DNA from: Candidatus Peribacteraceae bacterium
GTDB lineage: Bacteria; Patescibacteriota; Gracilibacteria; Peribacterales; Peribacteraceae
DNA length: 32,874 nt
NCBI GenBank assembly: GCA_028711345.1
Contig: JAQTSK010000015.1
Coordinates: forward strand, 1 to 32,874
Reading direction: 5' to 3'
Part shown: positions 20,501 to 23,750 of the stretch, in pieces
Numbering within the stretch: position 1 is the stretch's first letter
Layout of the letters: every line of letters begins with the position of its first letter
The notes under the pieces: generated by a model
Told to the model about the DNA's origin: nothing
What the model saw: only the letters and a program-made list of their open reading frames with translations
Database searches by the model: none
Program-made: the position numbers and the translations under genes

Positions 20501-22435
20501 ACGAGCTCAACCGGCGCATATATTTTCAGCGCCATCCTCCGCAGTGACAGTTCCGGCTACACGGTAACTGTCAGCGGCGCGACACTTCCGGCGGGTTACC
20601 TGCGGACAACGGCAAGCGGCACGGGGGTGATTCTTGGAACCGGCGCCAGTGTCACTGCGAACTTCGGCTTCGTACAGGCAAGCACGCTCAGCGGTTCCGT
20701 CTTCCTCGATACTGATAACGATGGCGTATTAGATGCATCGGAGACCACGGTCTTCTCCGGCACGACGCTCACACTCACCGGAACATCCGCAACCGGCGGA
20801 ACGGTCAGCCTTGCAACGAGGACGAATGCGAGCGGCGCGTATCTGTTTGAGAATCTTCCGACGAGTGCCAGCGGCTTCCTGCTGGTGACAGCACCGCCGT
20901 CGGGGTACGAACCAACGACGACGAACAGCCGAACGGTCATGATGACCGCAGGAGGGACGGCTGCGACACAGGATGTCGGGTACAGGCTCATTCCCGTAGC
21001 GGCAGAGACTCCTGTCGTGTCCGCCGGTGAGGATGAACGAACGCCGTCAGTCGGCGGGCGAAGAATCATTTCCGTGCAGCTCAAAATCGCCGGACCGGCT
21101 TCGGGTGACGTGGCAGGGACGGATGCACCCGCAGATACAGCAACTGAGCCTGTCGCAGAACAAACCGTTGTCACGGCCCCTCCTGTTATCGAAGAGGATG
21201 CAAAGGATGCTCCAATGATCCTGACGAAGACCTTCACACCCATGACGATCCGATTCAGGACTGTCCGCCCGCTGGGCATCGCCGGAACCATCCCCTCACC
21301 TGCAATCGTGCAGCCTTCCGTCAAGACAAGCAATCTGTCAGCCATGATCTCGCGCATGTCCGCCATTCTGTCCTCTGTGAAATCGACAACCGGAGTCGCG
21401 CAGAAGAAGGTCATGACAGCGTACGAACGCATCGTGCTCCGGACGGTGCAGTCAACCATCGCATGGTTCCGTACTCCCGCACCGACGCGGATGGCGCTCT
21501 CGCCGGCCGCCACGGACATGATCGCTACGGTGCATCCGTACGCCGTCGGCGTCATTCCGAACTCCGTCGCTCTGACGGACACGGCCGCGAAACCCGGACT
21601 TGAATTGGTCGCGAAAACAGAACAGCCTTCCGCTCCCCTCCTCCCGACGGAAAGTATCGGCGCCTTCGTCGCGCCTCAGCCGATGACGCCGGGGCCGTCA
21701 CTCGCCTCTGTCGTCATGACCAAGACGGAGGAGGCAATCGACGGAAGTCTGAACCGGGCGGAAGCGATCATCAGGAATCTTGACAATGAAATCACCGACA
21801 CCGCCAACGACGGAGTTGCGATTGCGGGTGACGGATGGGATCTGATGGCATCGGGGATGGGACGGATGTTCGATGCAGCCGGCAATGCGGGCGGAAAACT
21901 GCTGTCCTATAGCCGCTCTCTCCTCCCGCGTGACAACGGTGATGCCGTCACGAACGGTGAAACACAACACGCGGCGGCTCCGGAACAGGAGTACCGAACA
22001 ACGCTCACGAAGAAGGACGACGTCGCCGTCATCGCTTCCCTGCACGTGAGCGTGCTCAACTCGCTGGGCGTCCCCTACGCCACAACGCCTGTCGTGCTCT
22101 TCTCCACGCCGAAGATCGCCATGACGGATGAGGAAGGCATCGCGACGTTCCACGATGTGGAAGTCGGGAAACACAGACTGGAAATCCACGTCGAAGGAGC
22201 GCAGGTCGAAAGCACGGATATCATCATCGAACCGCCGTCGGGACTCAGCATTGAAGAGAAACAGTCTGTCGATGTCCTGCTCCCCGTCATCCGCGTCACC
22301 GTGGAGAAACAGCAATTGCACGGCAGCGCACCGACGACGATCGGCCTGATGGGACTTGGACTCATCCTGTCGCTTTCCGCAGGCATCGGCATCGGAGTGT
22401 ACGTCGGGGTGAGACGAAGAAAATGCAGTCGATGA
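2543..22435 (+). CDS. giant modular surface protein with six LamG-like domains and a C-terminal membrane anchor
   Basis: This is one uninterrupted frame of about 6630 residues. Residues 1-210 hold about five membrane segments (near 32-52, 60-81, 110-130, 132-158, 187-208); the last ends 'VFAWQAGAQ', resembling a signal-peptidase site. Low-complexity linkers, two similar beta-sandwich-like regions and an Ala-rich helical stretch follow. Six concanavalin A/LamG-like domains start with 'LVGYWKLD' at residues about 1535, 1877, 2462, 3071, 3687 and 4774 and end with 'LDD(V/I)RIYNRAL'. Repeats 2-6 continue into Gly/Ser/Thr-rich beta modules with 'SGKIYSDEG' or related units. Two SdrD B-like domains with 'DVDGDGVKD' and 'DTDNDGVLD' calcium-type loops begin near 5940 and 6049. 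A carboxypeptidase-regulatory-like fold and a final membrane segment (about 6599-6623, then 'RRRKCSR') close it. A role in adhesion or glycan binding is inferred. ATG 2504 (13 residues longer) is the alternative start. Confidence 0.9.
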   Translation: MFWRKQTTNHEACVRIVRNLQIAFTGDHSLRLSVLVVLAVVAWGSFLLRLLLGAHAGQPGLFLPAVSVATVCGVTALLAAWRKTVTDGMHADGESLAMVESRASVVPLLGRMLALFLVTVSASFLLPSLPAAAVWCSGLLWLMVSLAILCGGAVLLVAEWRVIRNRWHLDDASIGDIESGLFFLPGLKRILATLVLTAALPVFAWQAGAQVIELREGSGATVITGSGETLHGAEEDELKMDNGKLKMNEGQSSEVQTATGLTNNEQSISGSGATLSGIVIIPAETETGVIVQTASGALEGQGSGSGTQNQDDTGTGSIAPETSSGSLEGQVPGSGSGTQNQDETGTGSIISESSSTTVILTNGSTVPVLFIPRNDQVNDIETLRDRMSVDVHSSSGITVPVAATIDESGTGFLLTVTPTAAFTPGTATLTVTLRDTGLFGFFGATDELFAGDIILGRLIANADWDTYVTGQQAAVTLSLLSESNDPLCGQDVMSLAASPDGTVQSFSTINDTITTLPKCRHRIIKTDPDYAVTVPITGNATRTVTIDAGSGRAILPLPIKTNAIAQFKRSTVTRTYADQSETMTITITPALSFIGTITERIPAGVEISDISVGGTLERNGAASIITWEKAFEAGTPLTVSYDFTIADAPLVVPFGPVTVKGEGQGQGQEDAESMESASESSISDQPVQVETSTGSTASGGIIDASGSLAPMSPQPGRRVPEDVIDGSETASGTSVPTSSGSLSIVPAHTATRLPAEALAKAGCRGCGNKTIPSRLRSYFTAWISPPSVFAEPLTISATEGRSWFLLVTSSDLRPADQPTSDNALTLTPKTSGTVSASDGAAFTLLDTVIPEHSLDANGHLNEDIALKAIADATTASQDVLDATVSAFVQEQAGTIATTIAEDSVALSEVTSLAPDSSAKRLKANVIAAVTDAMESSDSVQTAVTGVVGALVQDAIDPTLEASLKSAALDASLAGEDSAAAMIAAIERTDPATAALIRDTVNAEAEEKVTEVAAAINEASAPPPPAPPPGSAEQPGEGWTRSGRGGGLIHVTLTSRSGLVTTPAFHFEHGSVILVIEPEREFVPGLYTAEVTITNPLTNETQTLTQDFAWGVLAMNTDQDRYLINQTGSIAIGVLDDEGKIVCNAGLKLSVTAPSGAVTELSSETTGGFMGIGETPASITTTGTCGIKNSMSVSPDYETTLQFEESGTYTLKLEATTENGTREMSQTVIVESSSDSSDSSDSSVSSPFIITRFAATRLYPVGNSPMTIEVKFLEDFSGTITDTVPESFEISGISDGGKEDREGQIGSSDSSDSSVSSVSSEATISWQGSWKSGDTATFSYLYDAPDISPDFFTVGPLELTPDKTSAMVAPPPFPPVALVQEMSNEGKQKSDGKNTGNVIAGGEELVDIHGSSSRISSQRSAMYAKSVPNPMLQSNRDALSNAKSAISQKTAISVNIADSSRSLGLVNKVITGVQPTTLRSAPSRIVTALGSALRSLLPRAIAQSPPIATFHNSAAAVWRESRSWQIANDAVATDSLVGYWKLDESSAGTFIDYSGHNNHGTGYGATGTNNTPQPSSDRAAGFDFTNPKSLSFDGTDDVISTSGAPVITTGDFTLSTWVKSNTTALVKILYIIGNQSSAKGSAYFYIQDASNLVFGVWTVSAPSAPSITPSSVFDGNWHLITGTKTGDTMTLFLDGVQSSQKTVTGINIVHGSPFVQIGGFSSGYFNGLLDDIRIYNRALSPTEIAQLAAGSHTTATWDGSASTDWETAANWDIGAVPDQFTNIIIPDVTNDPHLTASESGASVTVNLGAVLDLHNYTFDITDGGSFKGGGTVRLAGGQTIGGASYTGTGTVLYYGSGSTYNGLALGSTYNNLTINNSLVGYWKLDDGSGSTVARDDSGNGNHGTLTSGPTWSANPTHVSKFYNPFALSFDGGSRIQASITNISQVGSISISTWLKAGNKSSYNVVAANTNGSPSYIVGLTNGSPDSLFWWYNGSFRQSVNSSQEYSDIWHHVIYVYNGSTYKIYEDGSLLNSLESAATININGIWYFGNDQYNSYLKGSLDDVRIYNRALSASEVAALAAGNPNTGSGVYILGSALSLAGNLNIQSGELRTGNAYPVTLSGSFVNHAQFTSTGTVTLDGTNQTISGSTIFQNLTKTVTAADTLNFDFRAKQSISGALTLNGAVGQLLSLRSTKSGSGARLLLDGDAGSQTLSYLNVKDSNATGGAMLIGGLTSTDAGNNTNWLFGSSISGKIYSDEGTTPITSGTVAVSINGGTKATDAVDGGGMYTVTGLTLTGGSIVTVFMDDNAADAVTVTRGSGSSMTGVNLYQNHLIIRSNTGSSANAPALTNANLDIADNSGDSDIAAIYSAQSSQLTAQSSTELYVWTGSQYTPGGRVKSHDLEVKGTMAMGTSGLTLSGSFVASAGTFTTGSGVILNGAEGDSTAPESLTLGANTLQNLTINNGLVGYWKLDDGSGSLIARDDSGNGNHGTWNGAAGGNTKPQWKTDTAAGFDFYNPQSLQFDGVDDYVSFNPALTNLMTSSISIWVYFPVGYVFTNSQSFLGFYKDDNNRLALSADGGSSIYDGKMTWLIVNNGTIYACVSNGTPTTGWHHVVASSGVGGMKLFIDNALQSDTDSATVSLNTTGTTGGRYLGAVDHSSYSTHPDLHFPGLLDDVRIYNRALSASEVAALAAGNPNTGSGLYVLGSALSLAGNLNIQSGELRTGNAYPVTLSGSFVNHAQFTSTGTVTLDGTNQTISGSTIFQNLTKSATAADTLNFDFRAKQSVSGALTLNGAAGQLLSLRSTKTGSSANLLLDGSSGTQNLSYLNVKDNDATGGTMLIGGLTSTDAGNNTNWLLGSSISGKIYSDEGITPITSGTVAVSINGGTKATDAVDGGGMYTVTGLTLTGGSIVTVYIDENAADAVTVTRGSGSSMTGVNLYQNHLILRSNTGSAANAPTLTNTHLNLADNSGDSDIAAIYGMADSNATLQLASGKELYVWAGSQYTPGGRVKSHDLEVKGTMAMGTSGLTLSGSFVASAGTFTTSTGTLLTSKDSTETLNPGSNVTFNNVTINNGLVGYWKLDDGSGSLIARDDSGNGNHGTWNGAATGNTKPQWKTDIAAGFDFYNPQSLQFDGVDDYVNMGNTSAANFERTDPFTIAFWARLDILDNAPQIFISRQDNESPNRGWNIFRYDNTPLGNAQLVFALRSTINTNEIRVQSTDNLWFSGNIRHVTVSYDGSSNAAGINMYIDGVPFASTIINNSLSATTATTQNLQLGAREGNNFPITGLLDDVRIYNRALSASEVAALAAGNPNTGSGVYVLGSALSLSGKLKVESGELRTGNAYPITMSGNVAIGGGALTSTGTVTLDGINQTISGSTIFKNLTKSVTAADTLNFDFRAKQSISGALTLNGAAGQLLSLRSTKTGSSANLLLDGSSGTQNLSYLNVKDNDATGGAMLIGGLTSTDSGNNTNWLFGSSITGKIYSDEGVTPITSGTVAVSINGGTKATDGVDGGGMYTVTGLTLTGGSIVTVFVDDNAADAVTVTRGSGSSMTGVNLYQNHLIIRSNTGSSAHAPTLTNTHLNLADNVGDADVAAIYSMADSNATLQLASGKELYVWTGSQYTPGGRVKSHDLEVKGTMAMGTSGLTLSGSFVASAGTFTTSTGTLLTSKDSIETLNPGSNLTFNNLTINNGLVGYWKLDDGSGSLVARDDSGNGNHGTWNGAAGGNTKPQWKTDTAAGFDFYNPHSLQFDGTDDYVNLSETMLANAQYWSISLWIYNEDPYTDYRSSFGDSLTTFGFPTIRNEKQGNHYQFYAGNGSSFYVNGVITSGFALGNVWEHIVFLYNGADLLVYRQGTLTDILTALDNQTLPPSATEYRIGGGSSASATNFNGLLDDVRIYNRALSASEVAALAAGNPNTGSGVYVLGSALDIDGNLNIVSGELKTGNAQAITVAGNWNNAGKFTSTGAVTLNAVDGVTQTVSGSTVFNGFTKLVTAASNLFFDFRSRQSFSGSLNLMGVEGGLLSLRSTKTGSSSNLLLDGSSGTQNLSYLNVKDSDATGGATLNAGTFSTDSGNNTNWSFPVIPDVYGHVYSNEGITPLAGQTVSISVNGAADSKSVETDASGAFSFTGVTIAAGNVLTLYLEDETADAVTVTMASGSTAMTGVNLFQNRLITRHETGGTLTSTHLDTANNVNDADINAIYTMSSLNTTIVTGKTLYIWTGSTLNLGGTLSVGTSGATSELHINGSLTQNNNVITTYGPYTQSGGTFTGSPGGSAINLYHHFTQDNGVFTATEGILTLRGSFTKTGGTFDAGNGSIVFSANDSPSARSINVDTSETFHDVTFNATANSYGFTIATGDTIIVGGTLTLTNGVVKTGTIDARGDIVQESTADDGGTATINFGNNTLPQTYTVNGGYGPLLRFDNAANADDVLTLAADGGIYGLVVDAGFGDHDIPLSFDNHNLTISSGGYSQAAGAFTASGVLTVIGNFTKTGGTFAAGNGGVVFYAYDSPFARSINVDTSETFHDVTFNATANSYGFTIATGDTIIVEGTLTVINGVVNTGTIDARERIVLQSTADGGTASLTLSGTGSQIIEQKGGTAPSGTWKIAKTAGSATLSGNLVLNTAGQDLTMTGGTLNLNGYNLTVADQFVVGTGTTLRLHGDETITGGPDKVYAASTIWYDAPGGSKTLKTFPHKNVVIGSTGSAIYSLPSSYSVGGNLTISGGTLSAGANTLTVSGSFIESTGTFTAGTSSVILSGVEGDTASPYALTAHSSLNNLTLNNGLVGYWKLDDGSGSLIARDDSGNGNHGTWNGAASGNTKPQWKTDTAAGFDFYNPQSLQFDGVDDYVDFGDPPVLRITQSLTVGTWIKSLDNGGRVIGKWGTNHHSWMMTTTAFPSSKLYFMLGAGTYRRIGTDIDDGSWHYVSAIYNSQAQTLNFYRDGILSNGPLTGTVPTSLEDSSSDNLIAGFDNGGNGYYAATLDDIRIYNRALSASEVAALATGNPNTGSGVYVLGSALDIDGNLNIVSGEIKTANGENITVAGNWKNVGGFTSTGTVILNAADGVPQTVSGSTVFKNFTKLATAASNLFFDFRSQQSFSGSLNLMGVEGELLSLRSTKTGSSSNLLLDGSSGTQNLSYLNVKDNDATGGAELDASDGTSTDSGNNANWTFTPTYSVTGNIYSDEGSTPITSGTVAVSINGGTKATDAVDGGGQYTVTGLAMTGGSIVTVYLDNGASPRAVTVTRGSGSSMTGVHLYQNHLILRSNTGSSANAPAFTNADLDLADTSGDTDISGIYSVTGNALTSNATLLVWPDTTYAPGSAVSSSGITLWGTLSPAANIVTASGTLTLSGGTITATANNITINANAIATVTGSIVTRTSGNITINATGATVGAFVLPAMTSSGSVYVGTVTAPSHITIGGTVLADGENSFHSAGGITQNGTVWSGNGYGLTDLFMDTDNSGTCVFSGGDHTIFAFARLGCGTGGTSALEIHGLRTSYQFSIAGSRIPSTLRVTDDIYAGQYSTLYAYNGMTQDADINIANGTNDIMMNIASDYMGSSTYTRLSGTITANRVYIEQMTPLTVDGIAVSKGLRIQNWNGSGPLSISIIGPISAGSGIELKAQNSLTQSASVTAGSGITIAATDYIAAADITPGRYLDITTTGNYTQRGGTVGAGHAGSDLVIGGNMTLTGGTLTAPAAADTSSFTVGGNWLVNGGNFVKNGGQVTFTGAGNRTISGSTLFHNLTITGSTTKTVTFAAGTTQSVSGALVLQGAADNLLTLTGSLSGHPWYLNVDGSSAQTVTYVRPSRSDASGGAGIEVNTDTGVDGGNNVHWNFDVDDPDLLSFTSDTPDGTYRGDSQIEIIATYDEPLAAGSTITIDLNTGRSVTLSTIQGSTLSGTYTVQAGDLSDDLTVDSITSQSVSDALGNEQTGIGLPDTNIEDGSDIVINAYVTGTGSIFGFVWNDVDGDGVKDAGEVSGLTNVTIDLSGNTVTGAALSLRDTTSSTGAYIFSAILRSDSSGYTVTVSGATLPAGYLRTTASGTGVILGTGASVTANFGFVQASTLSGSVFLDTDNDGVLDASETTVFSGTTLTLTGTSATGGTVSLATRTNASGAYLFENLPTSASGFLLVTAPPSGYEPTTTNSRTVMMTAGGTAATQDVGYRLIPVAAETPVVSAGEDERTPSVGGRRIISVQLKIAGPASGDVAGTDAPADTATEPVAEQTVVTAPPVIEEDAKDAPMILTKTFTPMTIRFRTVRPLGIAGTIPSPAIVQPSVKTSNLSAMISRMSAILSSVKSTTGVAQKKVMTAYERIVLRTVQSTIAWFRTPAPTRMALSPAATDMIATVHPYAVGVIPNSVALTDTAAKPGLELVAKTEQPSAPLLPTESIGAFVAPQPMTPGPSLASVVMTKTEEAIDGSLNRAEAIIRNLDNEITDTANDGVAIAGDGWDLMASGMGRMFDAAGNAGGKLLSYSRSLLPRDNGDAVTNGETQHAAAPEQEYRTTLTKKDDVAVIASLHVSVLNSLGVPYATTPVVLFSTPKIAMTDEEGIATFHDVEVGKHRLEIHVEGAQVESTDIIIEPPSGLSIEEKQSVDVLLPVIRVTVEKQQLHGSAPTTIGLMGLGLILSLSAGIGIGVYVGVRRRKCSR
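3253..3290 (+). repeat. in-frame copy of the AATTGAAAAT-type tandem repeat
   Basis: The giant gene reads through a run of words of the type AAAATGGATAATGG/AAAATTGAAAATG, giving 'LKMDNGKLKMN'. The same kind of word fills intergenic gaps at 27162-27196, 29993-30033 and 30415-30483. A smaller similar run ('AAAGTTGAAAGTTGAAAGT') is in frame near 12518-12536. Confidence 0.6.
3424..3590 (+). repeat. direct repeat built on GGGTCA microsatellites, in coding sequence
   Basis: Two similar blocks, about 3424-3500 and 3512-3590, share 'CCTCCGG', 'CTCTCGAGGGTCAGG' and a GGGTCA hexamer array ending 'ACTCAGAATCAGGATGA'. They encode 'GSGSGTQNQD'-type linkers. A third GGGTCA array lies at about 4525-4548. 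The arrays keep the frame of the giant gene open. Confidence 0.75.
4805..4824 (+). repeat. REP-like palindromic word inside the giant gene
   Basis: The word GCCGAAGCTTTAGCGAAGGC has the partly palindromic form GCC-GAA-GC-TTTA-GC-GAA-GGC and is read in frame as 'PAEALAKAG'. From memory, words of this type are common dispersed repeats in candidate-phyla genomes. Only this copy is seen here, so its repeat status needs a genome search. Confidence 0.4.
5616..5653 (+). repeat. strong GC hairpin inside coding sequence
   Basis: A 12-bp arm CCCCTCCCCCGG pairs with CCGGGGGAGGGG, and an inner GCTC/GAGC stem closes a TGCG loop, leaving a two-base AG bulge. It is translated as a Pro/Gly-rich linker ('PPPGSAEQPGEGW'). 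Such a stable stem inside a coding region is unusual and looks like an inserted palindromic repeat. Confidence 0.6.
6237..6500 (+). repeat. two TCGGACTCC-type nonamer arrays encoding Ser/Asp linkers
   Basis: Arrays at about 6237-6275 and 6457-6500 repeat words such as TCGGACTCC and TCGGTTTCC. They encode 'SSDSSDSSDSSVSS' and 'SSDSSDSSVSSVSS', typical flexible Ser/Asp linkers of surface proteins. They flank a domain that begins 'FIITRFAATRLYPVG'. Confidence 0.7.
7145..7795 (+). repeat. LamG-like domain 1 of the giant protein
   Basis: The domain begins 'LVGYWKLDESSAG' and ends 'LLDDIRIYNRALSPTEIAQL'. It is the most diverged of the six at DNA level and is not followed by the long shared module; a separate region ('ATWDGSASTDWETAANW') fills the gap to the second domain. 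Its core, about 7340-7717, is visibly more AT-rich than its flanks. Confidence 0.8.
8171..9925 (+). repeat. LamG-containing tandem repeat unit 2 (1755 bp)
   Basis: The unit holds a LamG-like domain, the border 'LDDVRIYNRALSASEVAAL', a beta-rich module ('TGSGVYILGSALSLAGNLN'), a 'SGKIYSDEGTTPITSG' module and a 'LYVWTGSQYTPGGRVKSHD' module. The LamG core (about 8330-8710) is AT-rich: by hand count line 8341-8400 is 20/60 G+C, against 38/60 for line 9301-9360 in the shared module. Confidence 0.85.
9832..9855 (+). repeat. diverged in-frame copy of the dispersed GTCATCCTGA repeat
   Basis: This 24-base word differs at three positions from the copy at 16771-16794 and is read as 'VILNGAEGD'. It sits at the junction just before LamG unit 3. 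The parent word also occurs in an intergenic double-hairpin element at 32053-32076 on the opposite strand. Confidence 0.5.
9926..11752 (+). repeat. LamG-containing tandem repeat unit 3 (1827 bp)
   Basis: It has the same module order as unit 2, with long near-identical stretches at DNA level outside the LamG core. The left border ends near 10120 ('QFDGVDDYV') and the right border begins at 10541 ('GLLDDVRIYNRAL'). The core between them is unlike the other copies and more AT-rich. Confidence 0.85.
11711..11752 (+). repeat. TTAACA-type tandem repeat at the unit 3/4 junction
   Basis: Words of the type GTAACATTTAACAATGTAAC run up to the start of LamG unit 4 and encode 'SNVTFNNVTINN'. The same word family is intergenic at 27880-27958. 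A close copy lies at 13559-13600. Confidence 0.55.
11753..13600 (+). repeat. LamG-containing tandem repeat unit 4 (1848 bp)
   Basis: It has the same order of modules as units 2 and 3. The LamG core runs about 11948-12385. The shared parts, for example 'GGRVKSHDLEVKGTMAMG', are nearly identical in DNA to unit 3. The run 'GKLKVESGELRTG' shows where a short GAAAGTT tandem repeat has replaced the version seen in its neighbours. Confidence 0.85.
13559..13600 (+). repeat. TTTAACAA-type tandem repeat at the unit 4/5 junction
   Basis: The word TTTAACATTTAACAATTTAA leads into LamG unit 5 and encodes 'SNLTFNNLTINN'. It differs from the 11711-11752 copy mainly by T for G in the words. Confidence 0.6.
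13601..15270 (+). repeat. LamG-containing repeat unit 5 with a diverged tail
   Basis: The LamG part keeps the shared borders (core about 13797-14191). The following module switches to a variant ('LGSALDIDGNLNIVSG') and then to a diverged 'YGHVYSNEGITPLAG' unit. After about 15270 the tandem pattern is interrupted by about 1.6 kb of adhesin-like beta repeats before unit 6. Confidence 0.75.
15506..15605 (+). repeat. 100-base exact direct repeat, copy 1
   Basis: Compared base by base, this 100-base block is identical to 16061-16160, including all third codon positions. It encodes 'NVDTSETFHDVTFNATAN' and following residues. The sequences on both sides diverge quickly. Confidence 0.9.
16061..16160 (+). 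repeat. 100-base exact direct repeat, copy 2
   Basis: This is identical to 15506-15605, at an offset of 555 bases (in frame). Identity at silent sites points to recent duplication or gene conversion. Confidence 0.9.
16771..16794 (+). repeat. in-frame copy of the dispersed GTCATCCTGAGCG repeat
   Basis: This 24-base word inside the giant gene matches the reverse complement of 32053-32076, in an intergenic double hairpin, at 23 of 24 positions. It is translated as 'VILSGVEGD' just before LamG unit 6. It shares the GAGCGGAGTCGA loop of the intergenic element at 22488-22521. Confidence 0.75.
16862..18420 (+). repeat. LamG-containing repeat unit 6
   Basis: It opens with the shared 'LVGYWKLDDGSGSLIARDD' and ends its LamG part with 'LDDIRIYNRALSASEVAAL'. 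The core is about 17056-17446. The 'LDIDGNLNIVSG' variant follows, as in unit 5, then a 'TGNIYSDEGSTPITSG' module. After it the protein changes to non-tandem beta-rich sequence. Confidence 0.8.
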
Positions 22436-22448
22436 CAGATTCTTGACG

Positions 22449-22627
22449 AACTCATACCAATTCCATTTCGATCTGACACTCAATCAAGATGTCATGGTGA
22501 GCGGAGTCGAACCATGACATCGGCATGTCGCCCTTCGACTCCGTCACTGGCGTTCGCGAACGCCGTGACTCCGCTCAGGGTGACATGCCTTTGTATACTT
22601 TTGAATTGGAATGAGTATCACTCTCTG
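22449..22627 (+). repeat. nested palindromic (MITE-like) element between convergent genes
   Basis: Imperfect inverted ends (about 22450-22465 against 22610-22625, 14 of 16 pairing) enclose two hairpins. Hairpin 1 (22488-22521) has a perfect 11-bp stem GATGTCATGGT. Hairpin 2 (22522-22589) has 13-base arms pairing at 12 positions. The loops carry GAGCGGAGTCGA and its complement-like form. It lies between the giant gene and the convergent lipoprotein gene and could also act as a two-way transcription stop, though T-tracts are absent. Confidence 0.7.
22544..22573 (+). mobile_element. small palindrome inserted in the element, flanked by a 7-bp direct repeat
   Basis: Twenty-three bases containing the perfect palindrome GGCGTTCGCGAACGCC (22549-22564) are flanked by GACTCCG on both sides (22537-22543 and 22567-22573). 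The related element at 32053-32076 lacks this insertion, having an unbroken CCTTCGACTACGCTCAGGAT. The pattern fits an insertion with target-site duplication. Confidence 0.55.
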
Positions 22628-22673
22628 TGCAAGCGAGGGGATATCGAGCCGAAAATTCAAATGACTGGCACTC

Positions 22674-22712
22674 TCCCTCACACCTCACACCTAACCCCTA
22701 ATACCTAATACC
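22674..22712 (+). repeat. short tandem repeat (CACCTAATAC-type) at a stop codon
   Basis: Words such as CACACCTCACACCTAACCCC and TAATACCTAATACC run into the 3' end of the lipoprotein gene. On the minus strand the repeat supplies that gene's TAG stop. Confidence 0.7.
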
Positions 22713-23682
22713 TGGATCGCCCCTCTCTCTCCTCACACATCACCTCTCCCGCTTCCCACGTCACACCGACTCTCCGTACATCAACCGTGCACGCCTCTTT
22801 CTTCGTATTCCATGACAGCGAGAATGTACCGGATGGAAGGACGGTGACAGTCACCGGATCCGTGGCCTGTATTTCCGGAACAATACTGACACCGTCGGCA
22901 TATACCGAACTGAATCGTCGTCCGCTTCTCATAGCCAGTAATGAAGTTCCGCTCAGATCGGTGAGCAGGAATTGATCGAATCCTCCGGACGCCAGCACGC
23001 CCGGACCGCCGCCCGACGATGGCATCGGGGCTTCTTCTTTCTCTCCCGTCGAGGCGATGAGAAACTCTTCAGCCCCGTCACCGGTAAGATCGCGGCGCAG
23101 TATGAGCGAGCCGTCATCGCTGCCAAGCACTTCGTTGGCACGTTCTACGATGACGCGTTCCGCCTCAATCTTCGCCTCCACCTCCGCTCTATGCGCTGCG
23201 TCGGCCTTGGACCATTCGTCGAATTCTTTCCTGTACCGATCGACATCCCGCTGCTTCATCCCGATGAAGAACGACGTACTGCCGCTGGCGGTGAGCATTT
23301 CGTCCCCCTCCCCCTTCATCGCATCGATCCTGAGCATGTACGGAGCGGGTTGCCACGGTTCTCTGGACGCGAAGCTGAAGCGCGCCACGGTGGCGCCGGA
23401 TTGGGTCACGATATTCGTCCTGCCAAGCGGCATCCGGCGTTCGTCGGGCGAGAACCATGTCGCCTGTACCGTCGTCCCCTCCTCGATGTGATCGAATGCC
23501 ACGACGCCGACCAGCTCGGATTCCCCGACGTCGAACATGTCCCGGAACCGTATCTCCTCAACCGGAGTTTTCAGTGAACCGGCGCCGATACCGATGAATT
23601 GGATGGAAGGTTTGGCCTGTTCGGGGGAGCGACACCCCGTCAGCAGCAGAACCAGCAATGATGTGACAATCAACGTACGCAT
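22705..23682 (-). CDS. putative lipoprotein of unknown function
   Basis: The product is a 325-residue predicted lipoprotein. The N-terminus 'MRTLIVTSLLVLLLTGC' has a short basic start, a hydrophobic core and a lipobox 'LLTGC', so the mature protein would be lipid-anchored at Cys17. The rest includes a beta-rich region ('GTTVQATWFSPDERRMPLG'), a charged, probably helical stretch ('RYRKEFDEWSKADAAHRAEV') and an FG-GAP-like piece ('RRDLTGDGAEEFLIAS') of the kind seen in beta-propellers. I do not recognise the family. The frame extends eight residues upstream, but the ATG at 23682 gives a clean signal peptide and lies six bases after an extended -10. It converges with the giant gene and may share its surface location. 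Confidence 0.8.
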   Translation of the reverse strand: MRTLIVTSLLVLLLTGCRSPEQAKPSIQFIGIGAGSLKTPVEEIRFRDMFDVGESELVGVVAFDHIEEGTTVQATWFSPDERRMPLGRTNIVTQSGATVARFSFASREPWQPAPYMLRIDAMKGEGDEMLTASGSTSFFIGMKQRDVDRYRKEFDEWSKADAAHRAEVEAKIEAERVIVERANEVLGSDDGSLILRRDLTGDGAEEFLIASTGEKEEAPMPSSGGGPGVLASGGFDQFLLTDLSGTSLLAMRSGRRFSSVYADGVSIVPEIQATDPVTVTVLPSGTFSLSWNTKKEACTVDVRRVGVTWEAGEVMCEEREGRSRY

Positions 23683-23688
23683 ACGTCG

Positions 23689-23697
23689 AGTGTAGCA
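23689..23697 (-). promoter_or_regulatory. extended -10 promoter of the lipoprotein gene
   Basis: On the minus strand TGC-TACACT ends six bases before the ATG at 23682. The expected transcription start falls at or next to the start codon, so the message would be leaderless. No Shine-Dalgarno sequence is present. Confidence 0.5.
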
Positions 23698-23750
23698 ATA
23701 CATCATGCCGGATCGGTAGTGGACCCGGCTTCGAAGCGATCGGAACAGAG

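Noticed and set aside
20596-21582. Long minus-strand open frame (328 codons) opposite the giant gene, and similar ones at 4871-5746 and 9161-9646
   Set aside because: These are shadows of a biased plus-strand gene. They have low-complexity translations with no family motif, and the plus frame is continuous with clear domains.
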